DNA from: Sulfurifustis variabilis
GTDB taxonomy: Bacteria > Pseudomonadota > Gammaproteobacteria > Acidiferrobacterales > Sulfurifustaceae
Reading direction: 5' to 3'
Assembly (NCBI RefSeq): GCF_002355415.1
Contig: NZ_AP014936.1
Coordinates: 1,364,001 to 1,428,000, forward strand
DNA: 64,000 nt
In this document: positions 25,810 to 34,280 of the stretch, one piece after another
How positions within the stretch are numbered: the stretch's first letter is position 1
Layout of the letters: each line of letters opens with the position of its first letter
The notes under the pieces: generated by a model
Told to the model about the DNA's origin: nothing
Databases searched by the model: none
Seen by the model: only the letters and a program-made list of their open reading frames with translations
Made by a program: the position numbers and the translations under genes

Positions 25810-25867
25810 GAACCCTGAATGGAGGTGCGCGCGCGGCGCGCATCGTCCATTCAAGACGCAAGGGTTC
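25810..25867. repeat. Nested inverted repeat between convergent genes, GCGCGC core
   Basis: GAACCCT pairs with AGGGTTC and, inside it, TGAATGGA with TCCATTCA, around a GCGCGCGC core. It lies just after the CBS gene and may act as a bidirectional terminator. Confidence 0.6.
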
Positions 25868-25944
25868 GTCATTGCGAGCGCAGCGAAGCAATGACTGCCG
25901 GCGGGTGGCGCGATTGCTTCGTCGCGTCGCTCCTCGCAATGACG
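25868..25944. repeat. GTCATT-type interspersed palindromic repeat, copy 3
   Basis: GTCATTGCGAGCGCAGCGAA at one end and CGTCGCTCCTCGCAATGAC at the other form a long palindrome with inner GCAAT/ATTGC pairs. It is the best preserved of the three copies in the window. Confidence 0.75.
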
Positions 25945-25978
25945 GGTTCTCCAGCGGTTACTCCTTGGCGTATCCGTA

Positions 25979-27166
25979 TCAGTGCGTCGTCGGCGGTGGC
26001 GTGCCCGCCGCCGGCTTCGGGGGCGCGGCCGACGCGGCCTTCGCCGCGGCGTCGTGCGCGCGTACGCCGGTTTCGACGAAGGTCTTCATGCGCATGAGGT
26101 CGTCGTTCATCTGGCTCCTCGCGTCCGCGCCGAAAAGCCGGGCGACGACGTGCCCGACGGCGCCCGCGACCGGGTTGTAGGTCATGCGCACGTCCGCGGT
26201 CGTCGTGCCGTCCGGGTTTTCCTGGAACCGCACGCGCCCGGCGTGCTGCACGAGGGATCCGGGTTCGGTGCGCCAGGCGATGAACCGGTTCTCCTCGTAG
26301 GCGGTCGTCGTCGTGTCGAAGTCGAACTCCATCCCCGCCGGTCCGCGAACGGTCCAGCGCCAGCGCCGGCCGGCGCGCGAATCGTCGATGCGCCTCACGT
26401 GCCGCACGTGGGTCATGAACTGCGGATAGTTGTCGCAGTCGGCCCAGACCTTGAAGGTCTTGCCGACCGGGGCATTGATCCGGATCGTCTTCTGGATGTC
26501 GACGGCCCGGCGCGCCGCGCCGATGCCCGTCAGCCGGCGCAGCTCGAGGTTGGTGACGGCGCGCGCCAGGAGCAGCGAGCCCGCGATCCCGAGCGCCGTC
26601 CCGAGGAGGCCGCCGCGCCCAAAGCCGTACAGCGCCGCCGCGCCACCGCCCATGCCGCCGATGGCGCGAGCGCCCGGGGACCAGTTTCCCTGCGCGAAGG
26701 CACGGCGGACGGGACGGCCCTGCAGGCCCGGCACGTTCCCGGCCTCGCTGTGCGCCTCGAGGCGATTCTCGACATCCTGCACCCCCGGCACGTCGAGGAC
26801 GCGATCGATCAGCAGCGGCACCTCGTGCGCGAGGACGGGCCCGCTCAGCGTGACGCGACCCTGTGCCGCCTTCGCCTCGATGGAGCTCGGGTGGCTGACG
26901 ACGCGACCGATGCGGGCGCGCACGCGCTCCTCGAGCACGTGATCGCCCGGCGGCTCCTCGGAGGCACGCAACGCCGCGCCGTAACCCTGCGCACGGTTGC
27001 GCAGGTCGTGCGCGCCCGCTTCGAAGACGCTCTGCATCCGGTGTCCGGCGTGGACCGCCTGGTCGCGGACCAGCGCGCGCCGCCGCCGACCGCGATCCGG
27101 GTCGAGAAAGTACATGAGGGTCGCGCCGACGCCCGCGCCCATGAGCAGTGCTGCCGGGTGATTCAT
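25979..27166 (-). CDS. BON-SRPBCC two-domain protein
   Basis: The 395-residue protein has a short hydrophobic N-terminus (AALLMGAGVGATLMYFLDPD), then a BON domain (about 70-135: VRARIGRVVSHPSSIEAKAA) and a Gly-rich hydrophobic hairpin (about 160-200). A SRPBCC/polyketide-cyclase-like domain follows (about 218-365: IQKTIRINAPVGKTFKVWAD). The C-terminus is Ala/Pro-rich. BON domains bind membranes or phospholipid; SRPBCC domains hold hydrophobic ligands. Such proteins are common in environmental proteobacteria, often stress-linked, with no known function. Ribosome site AGGAGG precedes the ATG at 27166. Confidence 0.82.
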   Translation of the reverse strand: MNHPAALLMGAGVGATLMYFLDPDRGRRRRALVRDQAVHAGHRMQSVFEAGAHDLRNRAQGYGAALRASEEPPGDHVLEERVRARIGRVVSHPSSIEAKAAQGRVTLSGPVLAHEVPLLIDRVLDVPGVQDVENRLEAHSEAGNVPGLQGRPVRRAFAQGNWSPGARAIGGMGGGAAALYGFGRGGLLGTALGIAGSLLLARAVTNLELRRLTGIGAARRAVDIQKTIRINAPVGKTFKVWADCDNYPQFMTHVRHVRRIDDSRAGRRWRWTVRGPAGMEFDFDTTTTAYEENRFIAWRTEPGSLVQHAGRVRFQENPDGTTTADVRMTYNPVAGAVGHVVARLFGADARSQMNDDLMRMKTFVETGVRAHDAAAKAASAAPPKPAAGTPPPTTH

Positions 27167-27251
27167 CGGAACCTCCTGTTGTTGCCAAATCAACCGCCCA
27201 GGGCTCGCACCGCCGCCGCCGGCCGCGCCGGCGGCGCACGGACGCGGCCGT

Positions 27252-27518
27252 TCAGTCGCCCGTGCCGTGGTGCTCCACCAGGTAATCGAGGATCAGCGCC
27301 TGCTGTTCCGGCGTCACGGAGCACTTGTACTTTTCGACCATGTCCTCGAGCACCCACTCCCAGTTCGCCCGGTCGAGCTGCTGCGACTCCGGCAGCTCGA
27401 TGCTGTGGCAGGACCCGCAGTAGCCCCGGAACAGCGTCTTCCCGTCCGGGTCGGCGGATTCCTGAGCGGGCGCGGGAAGCGAGACCAGCGCGAGCGCGAC
27501 GAGCCAGCGCCGGCGCAC
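27252..27518 (-). CDS. Small periplasmic cytochrome c, probable sulfite dehydrogenase subunit B
   Basis: The 88-residue protein has a signal peptide (MRRRWLVALALVSLPAPAQ) and one haem site, CGSCH. The start lies 3 bp after the stop of the molybdopterin sulfite oxidase gene. In SorAB enzymes a small monohaem cytochrome (SorB) takes electrons from SorA, and gene order and size match that model, so I infer the same role. SoxD, the partner of SoxC, is much larger and dihaem, which argues against a SoxCD pair. Confidence 0.8.
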   Translation of the reverse strand: MRRRWLVALALVSLPAPAQESADPDGKTLFRGYCGSCHSIELPESQQLDRANWEWVLEDMVEKYKCSVTPEQQALILDYLVEHHGTGD

Positions 27519-27520
27519 CC

Positions 27521-28831
27521 TCAGACGCCCACGCGCACCGGAACCCGGTGTACCACGTTGCCCATGTATCCGCGCGGGTTCCAGGGCTGCGCGAACGGCT
27601 GCGCGTTGCCCTTGTCGTCGAACGCGCGCGCCCAGATCTCGTAGTAGCCCATGTCCGGGAACTGCAGATCCGCTTCAAAGCGGTACCACGCGTACGGGTT
27701 CGACAGCTGCCGCAGCCTTGCCTCGCTCCAGTTGACGCCGAAGTCCGTCGAGACGAGCACCTTCGTCACGCGGTCCTCGCCGGCCCAGGCGTGTCCGCGC
27801 GCGGCCACGTGCTGCCCGGGCTGGAGCCGCGTGTTCTCGGCCGGGTCCGTGATCATCGACTTCACCGTCCACTCGGTCGCGATCACCATGTGCTCCTCGG
27901 GCGGCCTGCTCCCCGGCACCACCGGGTAGGCCGGCACGCGGTAGGAGTAGCCGGTCATCTTGTCCGAGTCGTGGACCTGGTCGCGGATCCAGATCCGCGT
28001 GAGCCACTTCTGGGAGCAGCTGCCTATCCAGCCGGGGACCACGATCCGGGCCGGGTAGCCGTTCAGCGGATCGAGGTCCCGACCGTTCATGCGATAGGCG
28101 ATCAGCGTGTGTTCCTCCATCGCCTTGGCGATGGGTATGCCGCGCGAGAACGGCTGCGCGCCCCCGATGGGCGGATCCTCGCCGTAGTGCGCCGTGTAGC
28201 GCGCGCTTTCCCTGAGGCCCGCCTGGTTGAGCACGTCCCGAAGCCGCACGCCGGTCCATTCCGCGCACCCGATGGCGCCCCGACGCCACGGGTTGCCGCG
28301 CACTTTCGGGTCGAAGAACCCACGGCCGTTGCCGCCGCACTCGATCAAGAGCGGCATGGTCACGGCCGGCATCCGCCTGAGGTCGTCGAGCGTGAGCGTG
28401 AGCGGCCGGTTCACTTCGCCGTCGACGGTGAACGACCAGCCCTGCGGATCCCGGTTGGCGGCGCGCTCGGGCACCAGGGCGTTGTTGCGTACGAAGTGCC
28501 GCGGCGTCGGGGTGACGTCGGCATCGAGCAGGTGCGGAGGAAACTCGCCGTTGATCGGGCGCGTGTTGTGCACGACCATGCCCGGCTTTCCCGGAATTTC
28601 CTGCTCCTGCGCCTCTTGCGCCCACGCGACCGGGATCAGCCCGCGACCGAACAGGCCCGTGAGCGCCGGCCCGGCGCCGGCGCCGAAGCCGAATAGCGCG
28701 AGGGCCGCGCCCCCTTTTCCCGCTTTCGTCAGGAACCGCCTTCTCGAGGCGGCGACGTCAAAGCGATCGACGTCGTCGGGATGCGCACCGCTCTCGACGA
28801 GCAGCGCGCGCAACTGGTCCCAGGTCGCCAT
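27521..28831 (-). CDS. Sulfite dehydrogenase (SorA/SoxC-like molybdoprotein)
   Basis: The 436-residue protein carries a Tat signal (SRRRFLTKAG, residues 29-38, cleavage near VAWAQ), so it folds before export to the periplasm. The sulfite-oxidase molybdopterin fold is shown by LLIECGGNGRG (Mo-ligand Cys165), GAIGCAEWTGVRLRDVL and VVPGWIGSCSQKWLTRI. It is followed by a dimerisation domain (about 330-430). The family oxidises sulfite to sulfate. Pairing with a small cytochrome suggests a SorAB-type direct sulfite dehydrogenase feeding electrons to the respiratory chain. Confidence 0.88.
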   Translation of the reverse strand: MATWDQLRALLVESGAHPDDVDRFDVAASRRRFLTKAGKGGAALALFGFGAGAGPALTGLFGRGLIPVAWAQEAQEQEIPGKPGMVVHNTRPINGEFPPHLLDADVTPTPRHFVRNNALVPERAANRDPQGWSFTVDGEVNRPLTLTLDDLRRMPAVTMPLLIECGGNGRGFFDPKVRGNPWRRGAIGCAEWTGVRLRDVLNQAGLRESARYTAHYGEDPPIGGAQPFSRGIPIAKAMEEHTLIAYRMNGRDLDPLNGYPARIVVPGWIGSCSQKWLTRIWIRDQVHDSDKMTGYSYRVPAYPVVPGSRPPEEHMVIATEWTVKSMITDPAENTRLQPGQHVAARGHAWAGEDRVTKVLVSTDFGVNWSEARLRQLSNPYAWYRFEADLQFPDMGYYEIWARAFDDKGNAQPFAQPWNPRGYMGNVVHRVPVRVGV

Positions 28832-28918
28832 ATCCGCCTCCTTGGATGGTCGCTCTCCCTTCTTTCATGCGCGGGCTACGTCCGCTGCGCGCGTTTGCGA
28901 CGTACCTTCGGAAATCGC

Positions 28919-29782
28919 TTAGGGGCTGTCAATCGGGGCATGCCCCTCGCGACCCGAGTCATCGCGCTCGCATGTCGCAAAGAGCTGCTCGGATCCGTGC
29001 GCGCCGGCGCCGTCGAGGTAGAGCTCGCGGAGACGGAAGCGGTAGGGCGGCACGAGCGTCTCGCCGCGAACCAGCGAATCGAACGCCTCGCCGCCGAGGG
29101 CGAGGAGGGCGGTCGTGAGATACAGGCGGTCGAGCAGGCGTGCGGCGAGCAGCGTATGGAGCACCTCCGGACCGCCGATCGCGTAGAGCGTGCGAATGCC
29201 GCGCTCGCGCGCGTAACCGACGACATCCGCGCCGCGCACCCGGGGATGGTCGAACCGGCGTACGTCGATCCCGGCGCGCTCGAACCCGCGTGCCTGTCGT
29301 GCATCCGCCCCCGATCCGACCAGGATCGCCAGCTCGCTGCCGGGCGGGGCCGCGAGCCCATCGGCCGGAAAGTCGAGCGTCGTGCTCAGGGCGAGACATC
29401 TCGGATGGGGCGGCAAGCCGTGCGCCTGTCGCCAGGCGGCGAGATCCCCTTTGGCCGTTTCCGCGACGCACCGAATCGTATCGCGCCCTTCGCCGGCGAT
29501 CTCGCGCAGGCGCCGCCCGGAGGTGAGCACGGCGTCCGCCTGGGTCGCGAGCTCCAGATAGAGCCGCCAGTCCCGCGGGTTCGTGATGGCCGGCGGCGGC
29601 CGGCGCCGGTCGCGCGCGGGCTCTTCGAGCGAGATCCGGCCGTCCAGGCTGACGACGTAGTTGGTGTAGACGTACGGGCGGTCGGCGGGTGCCCGCTCGC
29701 GCAGCCGGTGCGCGAGGTAGAGCCCGGTGAGGGGGACGCTCGCGGACGGCGCGGGGTAGAGACGGGTGAGGGGCGCATCCAT
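28919..29782 (-). CDS. RibD C-terminal-domain reductase (pyrimidine reductase family)
   Basis: The 287-residue protein is a dihydrofolate-reductase-fold enzyme of the RibD_C family: YVYTNYVVSLDGRISLEEPA, ADAVLTSGRRLREI, and LYAIGGPEVLHTLLAARLLD (NADPH-binding GG). Members reduce the riboflavin intermediate or related compounds. Lack of the deaminase domain and of rib neighbours means the substrate is unknown. It is transcribed toward the sulfite dehydrogenase promoter. Confidence 0.82.
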   Translation of the reverse strand: MDAPLTRLYPAPSASVPLTGLYLAHRLRERAPADRPYVYTNYVVSLDGRISLEEPARDRRRPPPAITNPRDWRLYLELATQADAVLTSGRRLREIAGEGRDTIRCVAETAKGDLAAWRQAHGLPPHPRCLALSTTLDFPADGLAAPPGSELAILVGSGADARQARGFERAGIDVRRFDHPRVRGADVVGYARERGIRTLYAIGGPEVLHTLLAARLLDRLYLTTALLALGGEAFDSLVRGETLVPPYRFRLRELYLDGAGAHGSEQLFATCERDDSGREGHAPIDSP

Positions 29783-29948
29783 GCGAGCGAGTCACGGTAA
29801 CAGATCGCCCCTCATCGAAAGAGGCCGGCGGCTCAGGGGATTAACGCATAGGCCGGAACGCGGTCTTATGGTTAGGTAGCCGGGTGCGCGGGGAAAGCGG
29901 CAGCGGCCGCGAGGAGCGCCCGCGGCGGAATGGTGCCTGAAAGAGCCC

Positions 29949-30107
29949 TCAGCCTGCTGCGCTCGAACGGCGCGCGCTGCGTCTGCGGGTAGGGGGCTCT
30001 TCGGGAACTGTCGTGGAGTGCCGGAGGATGCGCCCGAGGACCAGTGCGACGAGCAGTCCCAGGGTGCTCCAGGCGAGGGCGATCATCCACCAGATGTCTT
30101 CGATCAC
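29949..30107 (-). CDS. Short single-helix membrane protein
   Basis: A 52-codon frame with GTG start reads VIEDIWWMIALAWSTLGLLV and then ALVLGRILRH, giving one transmembrane helix (about residues 5-26). A basic cytoplasmic tail rich in Arg and Ser follows (TRRRSARRSS). GGAAG lies 7 bases before the GTG. The protein is too short for usual gene callers. The hydrophobic helix and charge bias support it, but no homologue is recognised. Confidence 0.45.
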   Translation of the reverse strand: MIEDIWWMIALAWSTLGLLVALVLGRILRHSTTVPEEPPTRRRSARRSSAAG

Positions 30108-30239
30108 TCGGTTCTTCCGTGGGTGGCGCGGCGCCAGAATGCCGCAATTGATTCAGGGTTGCAACGACCACCACGGCGTTTGTGCACGGACTCCGCCGCT
30201 CGCGACGATGCGGCCGACGGGCTGCGCCCGGCGGCCGCG

Positions 30240-30980
30240 GTGAACGGGAAGCTGCGCGTCGGCACGTCCGGCTACCAGTACGGTCACTGGAAGGGCCGGT
30301 TTTACCCCGAGGACCTCCCCAAGCGGCTCTGGTTCGGGCATTACGCCCGTCACTTCGACACGGTCGAGATCAACAACACGTTTTACCGCCTGCCGGGGCC
30401 CGGTGTATTCGACGCCTGGCAGCAGGCGGCCCCGGCGGGTTTTCTCTATGCGCTGAAATTCAGCCGCTACGGCACGCACCGCAAGCGCCTGCGCGCACCC
30501 GCGCAGCCCATCCGGCTCTTCACCTCCCGGGCGCGCAGGCTGAAAGAGCACCTCGGCCCCGTCCTCGTCCAGCTGCCCCCGCGCTGGCACGCCAACCCCG
30601 AGCGCCTGAAGGCCTTCGTGGCGCGCCTGCCGGAGGGCCTACGCTGGGCGATCGAGTTCCGTGATCCGAGCTGGCTGACCGAGCCGGTGTTCGATCTGCT
30701 CGCGCAGCGGAACGTGGCGCTCTGCGTCCACGACATGCTCGCGGATCACCCGCGCCGGCTCACCGCCGACTTCGCGTACCTGCGCTTCCACGGGGAGCGC
30801 TACGGCGGCAGCTACTCGGCCCAGGCGCTGGCCGCGCACGCGCGCCGGATCCGGGCCTGGATGGCCGACGGCATCGACGTGTATGCGTACTTCAACAACG
30901 ACGCCGAGGCGTACGCGGTGCGTAACGCCGCGGACCTCCGGCGTTACGCCGGCGACATCGGACAACGCGCGGTCGCGTAG
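30240..30980 (+). CDS. DUF72 family protein
   Basis: The 246-residue protein has the DUF72 hallmarks RVGTSGYQYGHWKGRFYP, VEINNTFYRLP, AIEFRDPSW and VYAYFNND. This is a TIM-barrel family widespread in bacteria, structurally close to xylose-isomerase-like endonucleases but without an assigned activity. The GTG at 30240 is chosen because the conserved region begins five residues later; upstream codons of the open frame show no conservation. Confidence 0.88.
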   Translation: MNGKLRVGTSGYQYGHWKGRFYPEDLPKRLWFGHYARHFDTVEINNTFYRLPGPGVFDAWQQAAPAGFLYALKFSRYGTHRKRLRAPAQPIRLFTSRARRLKEHLGPVLVQLPPRWHANPERLKAFVARLPEGLRWAIEFRDPSWLTEPVFDLLAQRNVALCVHDMLADHPRRLTADFAYLRFHGERYGGSYSAQALAAHARRIRAWMADGIDVYAYFNNDAEAYAVRNAADLRRYAGDIGQRAVA

Positions 30981-31009
30981 CGACGCGGCGCACAGGGACG
31001 AAAAGCGCA

Positions 31010-32182
31010 ATGCAGCAGCAAACGAAGACCCCCGAGGTCTATCGCGTCGGTATTTCCGGTTCCTACGGCGGCCTCAATCTCGGCGACGAAGCGATCCTCC
31101 AGGGCATCGTCGCGCAACTCCGCCGCTCGCTGCCGGTCGAGATCACGGTGTTCTCGCGCGACGCCGAGGACACGCGCCGGCGGCATCCGGGGGTGGCGCG
31201 CGTCGTGCCGGCGCGCAGCCTCGCCCGCGACGCGGTGCGCCCGGAGATCGAGCGGCTGGACCTCCTCATCCTCGGCGGCGGCGGGATCCTCTTCGACGAG
31301 GAGGCGAAGGTCTACCTGCGCGAGGTGGATCTCGCGCTCGAGAAGCGCGTCCCGGTCATGACGTACGCCATCAGCGCCGGTCCGCTGAAGACGCCCGAGG
31401 CGCAGAAACTCGTGCGCGAATCGCTCTCGCGGGTGGATGTCGTGACCGTCCGCGAACCGGGCGCGCTCAAGGTGCTCGAGGAGATCGGCGTCAAGCGCGA
31501 CATCGTCGTCACCGCGGACCCGGCGCTGCTGCTCGAGCCGGAGCCGCTCGCTCCCGGCGCGCTAGAGCGGGAAGGGCTCGATCCGGCGCGCCGCCTGATC
31601 GGGATGTCGGTGCGCGAGCCGGGCGCCGCCGCGCCCGACATCGACGAGGCGGTGTACCACGGGCTGCTCGCCAACGCCGCCGACTACATGGTCGAGCGCT
31701 TCGACGCCGACGTCGTGCTCATTCCGATGGAGCCGAAGATGCTCGACGTGCGCCATTGCCACGCCGTCATCGCCCAGATGCTGCGCGCGCAGCGCGCGAC
31801 CGTGCTCAAGGGCGAGTACAGCTCCGGGCAGATGCTTTCGCTCGTGGGGCGTCTCGCGTTCGCCGTCGGCATGCGTCTGCACTTCCTGATCTTCGCCGCG
31901 CTGCAGGGCGTGCCGTTCGTGGCGCTGCCGTACTCGTCCAAGGTCGAGGGTTTTCTCGCGGACATGAAAATGGTCGTGCCGCCGCTGCACCAGGTGAACG
32001 CCGGCCGGCTCCTCGCCTACATCGACCAGTACTGGGACCGGCGCGCGGCGCTGCAGAAGAGCATCAAGAAGCTGGTGCCGGCGCTGCAGAAGCGCGCCCT
32101 CGAGACCAACGAGATCGCGGTGCGTCTGCTCACCGGCCGCCCCGCGCGCAGCGCGGCGGCGGTGACCGAAGCGAGGGCCTGA
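31010..32182 (+). CDS. CsaB-type polysaccharide pyruvyl transferase
   Basis: The 390-residue protein starts RVGISGSYGGLNLGDEAIL, the N-terminal motif of the CsaB/polysaccharide pyruvyl transferase family. It continues with LLILGGGGILFDEEAKVYL and, near the C-terminus, VGMRLHFLIFAALQGVPFVA. These enzymes transfer pyruvate from PEP onto surface polysaccharide sugars; CsaB does so for S-layer anchoring. The stop codon is immediately followed by the start of an FAD oxidoreductase gene, so the two are coupled. No polysaccharide locus lies next to it, so the acceptor is unknown. Confidence 0.8.
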   Translation: MQQQTKTPEVYRVGISGSYGGLNLGDEAILQGIVAQLRRSLPVEITVFSRDAEDTRRRHPGVARVVPARSLARDAVRPEIERLDLLILGGGGILFDEEAKVYLREVDLALEKRVPVMTYAISAGPLKTPEAQKLVRESLSRVDVVTVREPGALKVLEEIGVKRDIVVTADPALLLEPEPLAPGALEREGLDPARRLIGMSVREPGAAAPDIDEAVYHGLLANAADYMVERFDADVVLIPMEPKMLDVRHCHAVIAQMLRAQRATVLKGEYSSGQMLSLVGRLAFAVGMRLHFLIFAALQGVPFVALPYSSKVEGFLADMKMVVPPLHQVNAGRLLAYIDQYWDRRAALQKSIKKLVPALQKRALETNEIAVRLLTGRPARSAAAVTEARA

Positions 32183-33604
32183 ATGCCGGCGCTCGAGCGA
32201 CCGTCCGAGGAGCTCTCCATTCCGCTCAAGCCGCGACGCGCGCGGCTGGCCGGCGACACGGACGTGCTCGTCGTCGGGGGCGGCCCCGCCGGTCTCGGCG
32301 CCGCGCTCGGAGCGGCGGCCGCCGGCGCGCGGGTGGTGCTGGCCGAGCGCTACAGCTTCCTCGGCGGCAACGCCACGGCGGCCCTCGTGATGCCGCTCAT
32401 GTCCTTCCACACGCAGCACCCGCCCGCCGAGCCGACCGGCGACGAGGACACGCTGCTGCCCACGGACCACGGACCCGGCGACCCGGTGCTCGCCGGGGCG
32501 CTGGCGACGCTGCTCGAACGCCTCGTGAAGGCCGGCGGGGCGCTGCCGCCCACGCTGCACACGGGCTACGTGGTGCCCTTCGACCCCGAGCTCTTCAAGC
32601 TCGTCGCCCTCGATCTCCTGGACGAGGCCGGTGTGCGCTTCCTGTTCCACGCGTTCGCGAGCGACGTGATCGGCGAGGACAGGCCGGAGGGCGTCGTCTT
32701 CGAGACCAAGTCCGGCCCGGTCGTCGTGCGGGCGAAGGCCATCGTCGACTGCACGGGGGACGGCGACATCGCCGCGCGCGCCGGGGCGCCCCATGAGATC
32801 GGCAGGCCGGAGGACGGGCTGACGCAGCCGATGACCTTGATGTTCCGGATGGTCGAGTTCGAGCGCGAGCACTTCGTCGAGTACATCCGGGAGCACCCGG
32901 ACCAGTGGCGCGGCGTGCACGGGCTCTGGGATCTGATCCGCAAGGCGGCCGACGCCGGCGAGCTCGACCTCCCCCGGGAGGATCTGCTCTTCTTCGCGAC
33001 GCCGCACCCCCGCGAGGTGAGCGTGAACTCCACGCGCGTCACGCGCGTGCTCGGCACCGACGTCTGGGACCTCACCTACGCGGAGTGGCAGAGCCGGCGC
33101 CAGATGCGCCAGATCGCCGCCTTTCTGAACAAGCACGTGCCCGGCTTCAAGCACAGCTACGTCGCGCAAAGCGGCACGGCGATCGGCGTGCGCGAGACGC
33201 GCCGGATACGGGGCGACTACGAGCTGACCGCGGACGACGTGCTCGTGGCGCGCAAGTTCGACGACGTGATCGCGCGGTGCACCTATCCGATCGACATCCA
33301 CAACCCGGGCGGAAGCGGCACCCTGCTCCGGCGCGTGCCGCGGGGCGACGCCTACGACATCCCGCTCCGCTCCCTGCTGCCGCGCCAGGTCGAGGGCCTG
33401 CTCGTCGCGGGCCGCTGCATATCCGGTTCCCACACGGCGCTTTCGTCGTACCGGGTGATGCCGGTCGCGATGGCGACGGGGCAGGCGGCGGGGGTGTGCG
33501 CGGCGCTGGCGGCCGGACGGCAATCCCCGCCGCGCGACGTGCCCCACCGCGAGGTGCAGCGCGAGCTGAAGCGCCAGGGCGCCAACCTGCGCGAGGTGGT
33601 GTGA
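32183..33604 (+). CDS. FAD-dependent oxidoreductase
   Basis: The 473-residue flavoprotein has the FAD-binding motif VLVVGGGPAGLGAALGAAAA, then RYSFLGGNATAALVMPLMSF, AIVDCTGDGDIAARAGAP, and C-terminal LLVAGRCISGSHTALSSYRV and MATGQAAGVCAALA. This matches the FAD-dependent dehydrogenase family often annotated only as FAD oxidoreductase. The ATG directly follows the stop of the pyruvyl transferase gene (TGAATG), implying linked function. The substrate is unknown. Confidence 0.85.
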   Translation: MPALERPSEELSIPLKPRRARLAGDTDVLVVGGGPAGLGAALGAAAAGARVVLAERYSFLGGNATAALVMPLMSFHTQHPPAEPTGDEDTLLPTDHGPGDPVLAGALATLLERLVKAGGALPPTLHTGYVVPFDPELFKLVALDLLDEAGVRFLFHAFASDVIGEDRPEGVVFETKSGPVVVRAKAIVDCTGDGDIAARAGAPHEIGRPEDGLTQPMTLMFRMVEFEREHFVEYIREHPDQWRGVHGLWDLIRKAADAGELDLPREDLLFFATPHPREVSVNSTRVTRVLGTDVWDLTYAEWQSRRQMRQIAAFLNKHVPGFKHSYVAQSGTAIGVRETRRIRGDYELTADDVLVARKFDDVIARCTYPIDIHNPGGSGTLLRRVPRGDAYDIPLRSLLPRQVEGLLVAGRCISGSHTALSSYRVMPVAMATGQAAGVCAALAAGRQSPPRDVPHREVQRELKRQGANLREVV

Positions 33605-33682
33605 ACCGAGTCGTCCGATGCCGCCCGGCCGTGCTAGGCTGGCGGCGGGTCGGTTCCGTCAATCAACAAGAAGAGGTGACCC

Positions 33683-33814
33683 ATGACCGTCGTTGCGCTC
33701 CAGCCCGTCGTCGCCCTCGTCGCCGGCATCCTGATCCTCATCGTGCCGCGCCTGCTCAACTACATCGTCGCGGTCTATCTGATCGTGATCGGCATCCTGG
33801 GGCTGGTTCGCTGA
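33683..33814 (+). CDS. DUF3096 small membrane protein
   Basis: The 43-residue protein starts MTVVALQPVVALVAGILILI and continues VPRLLNYIVAVYLIVIGILG. It is almost entirely two short hydrophobic segments around a Pro-Arg turn, as in DUF3096. A ribosome site, AGAGGTG, precedes the ATG by 5 bases. It was missed by length-filtered gene calling. Confidence 0.75.
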   Translation: MTVVALQPVVALVAGILILIVPRLLNYIVAVYLIVIGILGLVR

Positions 33815-33900
33815 CGCGCGGACGCCGAATTGCGGTACGCCGCGCGCGGCTTCCCGCCATTCGACGTCGAATATCACGCACTGAAAATCGGAGTCTGGAT

Positions 33901-34275
33901 ATGCCCGGTCTGCTCCTCCGTCTGCTCATCGGTGCCGTCGGCCTCTGGCTCGCGGAAGCCGTCCTGCCCGGAATCGACGTGGCGAACGTCGGCACGCTGA
34001 TCGCCGCGGCCTTCCTGCTCGGAATCGTCAACGCGGTCGTCCGCCCGGTGCTCGTCGTGCTGACGCTGCCGATCACGGTGATCACGCTCGGCATATTCCT
34101 GCTCGTCATCAACGCCGCGATGCTCGGTCTCGTGGCGCTCGTCCTGCCCGGATTTCACATCGCCGGCTTCTGGTCGGCGCTCTTCGGGGCGCTGATCGTG
34201 AGCGTCACCGGCTGGTTCGCCTCCTGGTTCATCGGCCCGCGCGGGCGGTACGAGGTGATGGTCGTCCGGCGCTGA
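33901..34275 (+). CDS. Phage-holin-family (4_2) membrane protein
   Basis: The 124-residue protein has four hydrophobic helices with LLLRLLIGAVGLWLAEAVLP, FLLGIVNAVVRPVLVVLTLP and ALFGALIVSVTGWF. It matches the chromosomal phage_holin_4_2 family, found in many bacteria without phage. Function is unknown; a role in envelope stress is often assumed. It lies 5 bp upstream of the DUF99 gene on the same strand. Confidence 0.82.
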   Translation: MPGLLLRLLIGAVGLWLAEAVLPGIDVANVGTLIAAAFLLGIVNAVVRPVLVVLTLPITVITLGIFLLVINAAMLGLVALVLPGFHIAGFWSALFGALIVSVTGWFASWFIGPRGRYEVMVVRR

Positions 34276-34280
34276 GGGGC

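Noticed and set aside
25982-28696. A plus-strand open frame of about 900 codons
   Set aside because: It is the antisense shadow of the BON/SRPBCC and sulfite dehydrogenase genes; composition is Arg/Val/Glu-biased with no motif.
33901-34275. Prophage remnant suggested by the holin-like gene
   Set aside because: The phage_holin_4_2 family is mostly chromosomal and no other phage gene, integrase or attachment repeat lies nearby.
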